From NCBI GenBank assembly GCA_021778375.1, contig JAJYCM010000128.1:1-7465 (forward strand): a stretch of DNA of 7,465 bases, written 5' to 3'. The notes under the pieces were generated by a model. That model ran no database searches. It was not told where the DNA came from and was given only the letters and a program-made list of their open reading frames with translations. Both the position numbers and the translations under genes were made by a program. This DNA is from Bacteroidota bacterium (GTDB lineage: Bacteria > Bacteroidota > Ignavibacteria > Ignavibacteriales > Ignavibacteriaceae). Below are positions 1 through 5,374 of the stretch, in pieces. Each line of letters begins with the position of its first letter. The first letter of the stretch is position 1.

Positions 1-1
1 C

Positions 2-121
2 ACCCCTTCGGTCTCTTTGAAGGAAAAATTATTATTCGGAAATATATTCAAGGACTTAACAAAACAACTAGAAAATTTAAACTTAGATATTCTAATTATT
101 TCAAACAATGAAAAAGATTAA
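2..121 (+). CDS. C-terminal end of probable KdpD-type sensor (universal stress domain), partial at left edge
   Basis: The frame is open from the window edge to a TAA at 119-121 and encodes about 39 residues (TPSVSLKEKLLFGN, then a helix-like stretch, then LDILIISNNEKD). The pattern of a turn, a basic segment, an amphipathic helix and a final hydrophobic strand (LDILIIS) resembles the end of the universal-stress-protein domain of KdpD, where a G-(K/T)-P segment is followed by a final strand such as IDIxVI. In many Bacteroidota-type genomes KdpD is split: a soluble sensor half is followed directly by a separate HAMP histidine kinase, and that is the neighbour here. The stop overlaps the kinase start by 14 bp, which suggests translational coupling. 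A competing frame (1-111, ending ATGA) is also open but its product looks less like a protein fold. The fragment is short, so the family call is inference. Confidence 0.55.
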   Translation, partial: TPSVSLKEKLLFGNIFKDLTKQLENLNLDILIISNNEKD

Positions 122-1976
122 AACAAAAATATTTGCAGGAGTACTATTCCTGTTTATAGTGATTCTAATACTAAGCGTTCTTGGTATCTTTTTTATAAAT
201 AGAATTGCCCGGAGCTCAAAAGGCGCCATTAAAGATAATTATCGCTCAATTCAATACACTACGATGATGACCAAATGCCTTGATACAATGTATAAAATAA
301 AGTTAGAGGAAGGGATATCATCTTCTAAATTTAGTAGTAAGGCTGAATTTGACACTGCAAGTTTTATTGCCAGTAATATAGAATTTAAAAGCAATCTAAG
401 TAAAGAAGCCCATAATATAACGGAAATAGGCGAAGAGGAATTAGTAAATGAACTCAAGCGTAATTACAATAGATTTTTGCATACGATAGGAATAATGGAG
501 CCTGGAGTTTCCGCGCATTCAAAAAGTAATATCAATGAAATTAGTTCCCTTTATGACATAACTCGCGAAAATATCCTTGAAATATACAGGGTGAATATGA
601 ATGCCATTCTGCTTCGCAGCAGCAGAGCAGAAAACACGGCCGGACAGGTAACTATCTACATGGCGATAGTAGCTGCTTTCAGCATATTATCAACTTTGTT
701 CTTTATATTCAAATTTCCGAGCAAAATTGTAAGTCCTATATCAGAACTTACAGCAAAGATAAATGAAATTTCAAACAGAAATTATGAACAGAAATTGGAT
801 ATTATCTCAAATGATGAAATGGGAGAGTTAGCCAGAGCTTTCAATGTTATGGTGCAGCGTTTAAAAGAATATGAATATACAAATCTTGATCAGCTTTTAT
901 TTGAAAAGAAAAGAATGGACGCGATTGTAAAAAATCTTCAGGACGGAGTTATGATTCTTGATGAAAACAAGAATGTAATACTTGCTAATAATTCTATGAT
1001 AAGTCTAACCGGGTTGAAAGAAGAAGATGTACTTAATCGCTATGCTCCGGATATTGCCGCCAGAAATGATTTAGTAAGAACAATGATCTCAAATCTTATG
1101 GCCGAGGAGAGAGGGGAACAATCAGAAGAAATTAAGCCAATTAAAATAATCCTTAACGGCAAAGAAAATTACTATTCAATTGAGCATATTAATCTTGAGC
1201 TTAAATCAAGTGGAAGTAATAAAAATAAATTAGCCGGCTATATTATTATGTTGAAAAATGTAACTCTTTACCAAGAAAGAGATACAGCTAAAACTAATTT
1301 AATTGCTACCGTGTCTCACGAATTGAAAACACCCCTTTCATCAATTAACTTGAGCCTGAAACTTCTCGATGACGATAGAATCGGTGAAATAAATGAAGAA
1401 CAAAAAGGATTAATAAATTCAATCCGGCAACAAAGTACCCGTCTTTCTAAAGTAGTCAACGAACTGCTTGATTTTTCACAAGCAGAAACAGGAAATATAA
1501 AATTAAAGATTACTGAAATTAGACCGGAAGATATTGTTGAACTCGCAGTTGTTGCTTTAATGATGTTTATCTCTGAAAAAAACATCCGGCTTGAAACTTC
1601 TGTAGACGAAAGCATTTATCCAATAAATGCAGACCTTGAAAAGACAGTTTGGGTACTTGTTAATATCATTAACAATGCAATCAGATATTCTCCCGAAGGA
1701 GGGAAAATTACCGTAAAAGCAGAAAATGAAAACGGATTTGTCAAATTCCTTGTAAAAGACGAAGGCACTGGAATCTCTGAAGAAGATTGTCAAAAAGTAT
1801 TTGATAAATTCGTGCAGGTAGGAAATGGAAATTCAAAAGGTTCAGGTTTAGGTCTTGCAATTTCTAAAGAATTTGTAGTTGCTCAAGGAGGAAAAATTTG
1901 GGTAGAAAGTAAATTAGGTGAAGGAAGTGAGTTCTTCTTTACTCTGCCTATTTCAAGCAAGAAAAATGGACGTTAA
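108..1976 (+). CDS. Membrane sensor histidine kinase, HAMP-PAS-HisKA-HATPase; probable kinase half of a split KdpD
   Basis: This is a complete 622-aa inner-membrane two-component sensor kinase. TM1 is at about residues 9-31, a sensory (periplasmic) loop at 32-180, TM2 at 181-203, HAMP at about 204-256, and PAS at about 266-385 (NLQDGVMILDENKNVILANN). The HisKA phosphoacceptor is H404 in SHELKTP. The HATPase_c domain has an N box with N519 and N523 (NIINNA), a G1 box DEGTGI from D551, an F box at F565 (FDKF), and a G2 box GSGLGL at 578-583. All catalytic motifs are intact. The opening (MKKIKTK, a long hydrophobic helix, then NYRSIQYTTMM) resembles kinases I recall next to split KdpD sensors in Bacteroidota kdp operons, so control of K+ uptake is a plausible role. 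No response regulator lies downstream. The start at 108 has no clear Shine-Dalgarno sequence and overlaps the upstream frame. The kinase call is secure; the Kdp assignment is inference. Confidence 0.93.
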   Translation: MKKIKTKIFAGVLFLFIVILILSVLGIFFINRIARSSKGAIKDNYRSIQYTTMMTKCLDTMYKIKLEEGISSSKFSSKAEFDTASFIASNIEFKSNLSKEAHNITEIGEEELVNELKRNYNRFLHTIGIMEPGVSAHSKSNINEISSLYDITRENILEIYRVNMNAILLRSSRAENTAGQVTIYMAIVAAFSILSTLFFIFKFPSKIVSPISELTAKINEISNRNYEQKLDIISNDEMGELARAFNVMVQRLKEYEYTNLDQLLFEKKRMDAIVKNLQDGVMILDENKNVILANNSMISLTGLKEEDVLNRYAPDIAARNDLVRTMISNLMAEERGEQSEEIKPIKIILNGKENYYSIEHINLELKSSGSNKNKLAGYIIMLKNVTLYQERDTAKTNLIATVSHELKTPLSSINLSLKLLDDDRIGEINEEQKGLINSIRQQSTRLSKVVNELLDFSQAETGNIKLKITEIRPEDIVELAVVALMMFISEKNIRLETSVDESIYPINADLEKTVWVLVNIINNAIRYSPEGGKITVKAENENGFVKFLVKDEGTGISEEDCQKVFDKFVQVGNGNSKGSGLGLAISKEFVVAQGGKIWVESKLGEGSEFFFTLPISSKKNGR

Positions 1977-1990
1977 ATTCCGGCACATTT

Positions 1991-2023
1991 TGAATGCACT
2001 CTGAATGTACTATGAATACACTG
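1991..2023 (+). repeat. Three tandem 11-bp direct repeats, consensus TGAATRYACTN
   Basis: The units are TGAATGCACTC, TGAATGTACTA and TGAATACACTG, back to back with a period of exactly 11. The constant core is TGAAT-R-Y-ACT. They lie 14 bp after the stop of the histidine kinase gene. An 11-bp period is about one DNA helical turn, the spacing of direct half-sites bound by OmpR/PhoB-type response regulators. No gene starts nearby on either strand, so any operator role is speculative. Confidence 0.6.
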
Positions 2024-2212
2024 ATCTTCCTCTTATCTAGGATTAATCTTATAGTTAAACCATAATATTATTGATTCGTCTAATAATCATAACTTCTCCT
2101 AATGGTAATTCTGCATAAAGTATTTTAATAACGTACCTTACGCACGATGGTTCATGCAGTAACCCCAGAATTTATAATATCTCAAGTTGACTGTCGTCGA
2201 AAGTAAGCAGAA

Positions 2213-2246
2213 AAACCTCTGAAGTTTAGGAAAACCTAGGGGGTTT
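2213..2246 (+). repeat. Pair of imperfect AAACC...GGTTT hairpins
   Basis: Two related units follow each other. In the first, AAACC (2213-2217) faces AGTTT (2223-2227) across TCTGA. In the second, AAACC (2232-2236) faces GGTTT (2242-2246) across TAGGG. The second stem can extend outward through GGAAA/TTTCC with an offset. Both look like decayed copies of an AAACCTCNGAGGTTT-type palindrome, which I recall as a common interspersed repeat in Bacteroidota-type genomes. There is no U-run, so this is not an intrinsic terminator. Confidence 0.4.
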
Positions 2247-2407
2247 CCTTGGGACGATATATAGATTTTTGTTTGTGAACCTATTGAATTAAATCATATC
2301 TGTCTAAAATAAAATTTCATTTATCATACCTTCCCATAAGTTTCTACTTATTATTAATAATAAATAGTGATCATTTGCATGCAATCCATTATAAGGCAAA
2401 ATTGCAG

Positions 2408-2428
2408 CCCACGAATTCTATTCGTGGG
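2408..2428. repeat. Perfect 9-bp inverted repeat with 3-nt loop
   Basis: CCCACGAAT (2408-2416) and ATTCGTGGG (2420-2428) are exact reverse complements around a TCT loop, preceded by GCAG and followed by AAAATAAATGAAAAG. No T-run follows on either strand, so it is unlikely to be a terminator. It resembles the REP-type palindromes common in spacer DNA but shares no flank with the four units further right, so it seems to be a separate family. Confidence 0.65.
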
Positions 2429-2539
2429 AAAATAAATGAAAAGAATACTTTTTAACCGATTCATCGATTTTTCAATTGCCGTGCTTATAATGATATAAAT
2501 TCTTGTTGGTATAAAAATGTTTATTTGAATATGGTATTG

Positions 2540-2567
2540 CCTGCAAATGTTTCGCCCCTCTGGGGCT
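2540..2567 (-). repeat. REP-like unit 1 (minus orientation)
   Basis: Read on the minus strand, the hairpin is GCCCC-AGA-GGGGC (2554-2566), followed by the flank GAAACATTTGCAGGCA. The flank matches the GAYAYATTAGTAGAAA flank of units 2 and 3 at most positions, so this is the most diverged flank of the three long copies. The stem is perfect. Confidence 0.6.
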
Positions 2568-2590
2568 CTTAGTATTTTGGGGGGATAATT

Positions 2591-2623
2591 ATTTCTACTA
2601 ATGTATCGCCCCGCCGGGGCTTC
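2591..2623 (-). repeat. REP-like unit 2 (minus orientation)
   Basis: On the minus strand the hairpin is GCCCC-GGC-GGGGC (2608-2620), preceded by GAA and followed by GATACATTAGTAGAAAT. The 11-nt flank end ATTAGTAGAAA is identical to that of unit 3, which lies in the opposite orientation. It sits 24 bp from unit 1 and in the same orientation. Confidence 0.68.
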
Positions 2624-2744
2624 TTTGATATAATATTCAATTATGATGCAATTTGATAATCACATTCATTATACAATCACAAAATTGCAAAACATGAATA
2701 TGCTCTCATAATTGTTGATCTCACGCAAACCTCACAAACGGGGC

Positions 2745-2768
2745 AGGTTCTGCGAACTTAGCATGCTA
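2745..2768. repeat. GTTC-TGC-GAAC hairpin abutting palindrome TAGCATGCTA
   Basis: GGTTC (2746-2750) faces GAACT (2754-2758) across TGC, with one G-T mismatch at the base. It is followed at once by the perfect 10-bp palindrome TAGCATGCTA (2759-2768). The element lies between the left- and right-pointing REP-like units but lacks their shared flank. It may be a degraded relative or an unrelated repeat. Confidence 0.35.
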
Positions 2769-2799
2769 CACAATTATAACAGTCCACACAAAAGGGTTA

Positions 2800-2832
2800 G
2801 AACCGCAGAGCGGTGACATATTAGTAGAAAAA
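2800..2832 (+). repeat. REP-like unit 3 (plus orientation)
   Basis: GAA precedes the hairpin ACCGC-AGA-GCGGT (2802-2814), and GACATATTAGTAGAAA (2815-2830) follows. Compared with unit 2, a C-G pair in the stem has become G-C and the outer G-C pair has become A-T, so both arms have changed together while the flank is nearly identical. This is the clearest sign that structure is being kept. Confidence 0.68.
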
Positions 2833-2849
2833 GATAAAAAAAGGATAAA

Positions 2850-2872
2850 GCTCCGGAGGAGCGACATATAAT
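2850..2872 (+). repeat. REP-like unit 4 (plus orientation)
   Basis: The hairpin GCTCC-GGA-GGAGC (2850-2862) is followed by GACATATAATTAAT. The first seven flank bases (GACATAT) match unit 3 exactly; beyond that the flank is shortened or altered. One internal stem pair is T-A where unit 2 has C-G, again with both arms changed. It lies 17 bp after unit 3. Confidence 0.6.
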
Positions 2873-3102
2873 TAATTTATAAAGAAAATTAACTAAAGAA
2901 TGAAGTTCGTCTTTGTATCGCAACTATGTGGCACTTATATTCTTGTTGAATCAAATGCATATGGACGAAATATGATGGATTGTTCTGCTGTGAAATATAT
3001 AAAATAATAATCCCACATAATTCGCAGGTTATTATAAATCCCAAAATTATTTTGGATAGCAATGAATTAAATGCTTTTCTAATAAATTTTCTATCACAAT
3101 TC

Positions 3103-3133
3103 TTGCAAAAATTAGTTTGATTATCTATATTTG
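3103..3133 (+). promoter_or_regulatory. Candidate promoter for the tRNA genes (weak)
   Basis: TTG (3103-3105), a 20-bp spacer and TATATTTG (3126-3133) fit the Bacteroidota -33/-7 pattern TTTG-N19-21-TAnnTTTG. This would give a leader of about 50 nt before tRNA-Leu. I saw no good -35/-10 pair of the classical type closer to the tRNA. In DNA this AT-rich the match could be chance. Confidence 0.25.
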
Positions 3134-3187
3134 CAAGCCAATTTCGAGCTATAAGCCTAAAAATTTGCACAGAATTTGAATTATTTT

Positions 3188-3273
3188 GCCGGGGTGGCGG
3201 AATTGGTAGACGCACAGGACTTAAAATCCTGTGGGAATTTATTCCCGTGCCGGTTCGAGTCCGGCCCTCGGTA
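3188..3273 (+). tRNA. tRNA-Leu (anticodon UAA)
   Basis: This is a complete 86-nt class II cloverleaf. Acceptor GCCGGGG (3188-3194) pairs with CCTCGGT (3266-3272) using two G-U pairs, and the discriminator is A3273, as expected for leucine. The anticodon stem CAGGA/TCCTG (3215-3219, 3227-3231) encloses the loop CTTAAAA with anticodon TAA at 3222-3224, which reads UUA and UUG. A long variable arm (GGGAAT/ATTCCC) follows. The T stem is GCCGG/CCGGC around TTCGAGT. CCA is not encoded, so it must be added after processing. It lies 21 bp before tRNA-Val and is probably co-transcribed with it. Confidence 0.97.
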
Positions 3274-3294
3274 CAAAAATAGAAGTTTCAATAT

Positions 3295-3368
3295 GGGCTC
3301 TTAGCTCAGTTGGTTAGAGCGTCTGCTTGACGTGCAGAAGGTCAAAGGTTCGAATCCTTTAGAGCCCA
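3295..3368 (+). tRNA. tRNA-Val (anticodon GAC)
   Basis: This is a standard 74-nt cloverleaf. Acceptor GGGCTCT (3295-3301) pairs with AGAGCCC (3361-3367), and the discriminator is A3368. The D stem is GCTC/GAGC. The anticodon stem TCTGC/GCAGA surrounds the loop TTGACGT with anticodon GAC (3329-3331), which reads GUC and GUU. The T stem is AAAGG/CCTTT around TTCGAAT. CCA is not encoded. A terminator hairpin starts 6 nt after the 3' end. Confidence 0.97.
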
Positions 3369-3374
3369 CTGATG

Positions 3375-3398
3375 TCGGAGTATACTCCGATTTTTTTT
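3375..3398 (+). terminator. Intrinsic terminator after the tRNA pair, directly before thrS
   Basis: TCGGAGTA (3375-3382) and TACTCCGA (3383-3390) form a perfect 16-bp palindrome, followed by eight T residues (3391-3398). The RNA would fold as TCGGAG/CTCCGA with a TATA loop plus a U-tract, the classic rho-independent form. It ends the tRNA transcript. thrS starts only 12 nt later, so it also sits in what would be the thrS leader and may act as an attenuator or leaky terminator. Confidence 0.88.
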
Positions 3399-3410
3399 AT
3401 AAAGAGTATT

Positions 3411-5351
3411 ATGAGTGATAAAATTTTAATAACTTTTCCCGACGGAAATAGCAAAGAATTTGACAAAGGCATTTCTGCATTCAGAATTGCCGAATCAATT
3501 TCGCCTGGCTTAGCTGAAGCTGCTTTAGCAGCCGAGGTAAATGGATTTGTCAAAGATCTTGAGTCCCCTATTAATTCCGATTCAGTAATTAATTTCCTGA
3601 AATTTGATGACGAAAAAGGGAAGGAAGTATACTGGCACTCTACATCACATTTAATGGCTCATGCAATTCAGGAAATTTATCCTGAAGCAAAATTCGGAGT
3701 CGGACCCGCTATTGAAAACGGATTTTACTACGACATAGATATAAATACAGGTTTAACTGAAGAAAGCTTAAAAGCCATTGAAGATAAAATGATTGAGCTT
3801 TCAAAAAAGAATAACTCTTTTATCCGGCAAGATTTATCAAAGGATTCTGCTGTTAAATTCTTCGAAAATAAAGGCGACAATTATAAGGTTGAAATTTTAT
3901 CCGGCATAAATGAAAATTCAGAGCAAGTTAGTATCTATAAAGAAGGCGATTTTACCGATCTTTGCCGCGGCCCTCATTTGCTGTCTACAGGGAAAATAAA
4001 GTTTATAAAGCTCCTAAATATATCCGGCTCATACTGGCGCGGGGATGAAAACAACAAACAGCTTCAAAGAATCTATGGCATTTCTTTTCCCAAAAAGAAA
4101 ATGTTGGATGAATTTCTCCAAAGACTGGAAGAAGCAAAGAAGCGCGACCATAGAAAACTTGGAAAAGAACTTGAGCTTTTTCTTATTACGCAGGCTGTAG
4201 GAAGCGGTCTTCCTATTTGGCTGCCGAAGGGCACTATTCTTAGAGAGACTCTTGAAAATTATCTTCGTGAAGAGCAAAGAAAACGCGGCTACGAACCAGT
4301 CATTACTCCTCATATCGGAAATATAAATCTTTATAAAACAAGCGGGCATTATCCCTATTATAAAGACAGCCAATTCCCTCCGATTAAATTAGAAGGCGAT
4401 AAAGAAGAATACCTCTTGAAACCGATGAACTGCCCGCATCATTTTCAAATATATCTTTCAAAGCCTCGAAGCTATAGAGATTTACCGATCCGCTATGCAG
4501 AGTTTGGAACTGTTTATCGATATGAACAATCTGGCGAACTCAACGGACTGACGAGAGTGAGATCATTTTCTGTTGATGATTCGCATATGTTTGTTAGAGA
4601 AGATCAGTTGAAAGATGAAGTCTGTAAAGTAATTGAATTGATTCAGGTTGTGTTCGGTCAAATGGGCTTTAAAGAGTTTACTACTCAATTATCTTTCAGA
4701 GACAATAATGCTGAAAAATATGGCGGGGATATTAAACTGTGGGAACGCGCTCAAAGAGAGATAAGAGAAGCTGCAGACTTAATGAAGCTTACTTACCACG
4801 TCGCCGAAGGAGAAGCAGCTTTCTACGGACCTAAAATTGACTTTATGGTTAAAGACGCGCTTGGTAGAAAATGGCAGCTTGGTACTGTACAAATTGATTA
4901 TATTATGCCGGAAAGATTTAATCTTGAATACACAGGAAGTGATGGACAGAAACATAGACCGGTAGTTATTCACAGAGCGCCTTTCGGTTCACTTGAAAGA
5001 TTTATCGGAGTACTAATTGAACATTATGCAGGTGAATTTCCGTTGTGGTTAGCGCCTGTTCAAGTTGCCGTTATTCCTGTTTCTCAAAACTTTGCAGAGT
5101 ATGGTAAAGATGTATTTGACAAGTTAAAAGATGCCGGTATCCGTGGAGAGTTTGACGAACGTAACGAAAAAATCGGATATAAGATTAGAGATTGGGAAAC
5201 AAAAAAAGTTAAATATATGGTGATTGTCGGTGAAAAGGAACAATCCGCCGGAAATATTTCCGTAAGAAAACATAAGCTAGGTGATATGGGATCGTTGTCT
5301 TTATCCGAATTTATTGATAATATTCATGACGAAATAAAAAATAAAATTTAA
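3411..5351 (+). CDS. thrS: Threonine--tRNA ligase (ThrRS)
   Basis: This enzyme charges tRNA-Thr with threonine using ATP in the cytoplasm; it is a class II synthetase. The product is 646 aa (E. coli ThrRS is 642). Domains in order: TGS (about 1-63), the editing/SAD domain with H76-x3-H80 and C185-x3-H189, the class II core, and a C-terminal anticodon-binding domain from about 545 (APVQVAVIPVS). The core carries the zinc ligands C341 (MNCPHH), H392 (DDSHMF) and H521 (VIHRAPFG). Motif 2 (YRYEQSGELNGLTRVRSF) and motif 3 (GSLERFIGVLIEHYAG) are intact. I chose ATG 3411 (MSDKILITFPDG), preceded by a weak AAAGAG, because the in-frame ATG at 3372 lies 5' of the terminator stem and would add 13 non-homologous residues. 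It leads the cluster thrS-infC-rpmI-rplT-pheS. Confidence 0.97.
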   Translation: MSDKILITFPDGNSKEFDKGISAFRIAESISPGLAEAALAAEVNGFVKDLESPINSDSVINFLKFDDEKGKEVYWHSTSHLMAHAIQEIYPEAKFGVGPAIENGFYYDIDINTGLTEESLKAIEDKMIELSKKNNSFIRQDLSKDSAVKFFENKGDNYKVEILSGINENSEQVSIYKEGDFTDLCRGPHLLSTGKIKFIKLLNISGSYWRGDENNKQLQRIYGISFPKKKMLDEFLQRLEEAKKRDHRKLGKELELFLITQAVGSGLPIWLPKGTILRETLENYLREEQRKRGYEPVITPHIGNINLYKTSGHYPYYKDSQFPPIKLEGDKEEYLLKPMNCPHHFQIYLSKPRSYRDLPIRYAEFGTVYRYEQSGELNGLTRVRSFSVDDSHMFVREDQLKDEVCKVIELIQVVFGQMGFKEFTTQLSFRDNNAEKYGGDIKLWERAQREIREAADLMKLTYHVAEGEAAFYGPKIDFMVKDALGRKWQLGTVQIDYIMPERFNLEYTGSDGQKHRPVVIHRAPFGSLERFIGVLIEHYAGEFPLWLAPVQVAVIPVSQNFAEYGKDVFDKLKDAGIRGEFDERNEKIGYKIRDWETKKVKYMVIVGEKEQSAGNISVRKHKLGDMGSLSLSEFIDNIHDEIKNKI

Positions 5352-5362
5352 ATAACAATTTT

Positions 5363-5368
5363 AAGAGG
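5363..5368 (+). promoter_or_regulatory. Shine-Dalgarno that fixes the infC ATC start
   Basis: AAGAGG is followed by the 6-nt spacer TTATAT and then ATC at 5375. The spacing is ideal for initiation, and no ATG, GTG or TTG lies in frame near it. This site is the main sequence evidence for the non-canonical start. Confidence 0.75.
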
Positions 5369-5374
5369 TTATAT

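Larger units (their letters stand above)
1977..3187. other. 1.2-kb intergenic region rich in small hairpins, no convincing gene
   Basis: No + strand frame gives a plausible protein here, and stops are frequent. There is no obvious terminator directly after the kinase. The stretch contains, in order: an 11-bp-period triplicate (1991-2023); two imperfect AAACC-type hairpins (2213-2246); an AT palindrome, TTATTATT/AATAATAA (2348-2363); a perfect 9-bp-stem hairpin (2408-2428); four REP-like units (2540-2880); a small GTTC hairpin next to a 10-bp palindrome (2745-2768); and a 98-codon open frame on the minus strand (2889-3182) that I do not accept as a gene. GC-rich hairpins in AT-rich DNA suggest accumulated interspersed repeats. 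Confidence 0.7.

Noticed and set aside
1316..1793. Minus-strand open frames opposite the kinase gene (also opposite 251-457, 3359-3553, thrS 4029-4373 and 4779-4973)
   Set aside because: They are antisense shadows of strongly supported genes, with no family resemblance and no initiation signals.
1982..1997. Sigma-54-like GGCAC...GC element after the kinase gene
   Set aside because: The GG and GC elements are 14 bp apart rather than 12, the -12 side is poor, and no gene follows.
2200..2260. Riboswitch-like structured leader
   Set aside because: The structure resolves into two imperfect tandem palindromes with mismatched stems. No conserved aptamer core is seen and no gene lies downstream for 900 bp.
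2486..2491. TATAAT box in the spacer (also near 2628)
   Set aside because: No -35-like element lies at 16-18 bp spacing and no gene follows. Such hexamers are expected by chance in AT-rich DNA.
2900..3007. Small + strand ORF of 35 codons (MKFVFVSQLCGTY...)
   Set aside because: It is short, has no Shine-Dalgarno sequence or recognisable family, and lies in spacer DNA. It is compatible with chance.
3189..3200. T-box-like GGGGTGGCGG upstream of thrS
   Set aside because: It is the acceptor and D-arm start of tRNA-Leu, not a T-box antiterminator motif. No specifier-loop structure surrounds it.
3372..3410. Longer thrS start at ATG 3372, adding 13 residues (MSEYTPIFFIKSI)
   Set aside because: The added codons are the terminator palindrome and its T-run. 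The start lies 4 nt from the tRNA-Val 3' end with no ribosome site, while MSDKILITFPDG at 3411 matches a normal TGS-domain start.
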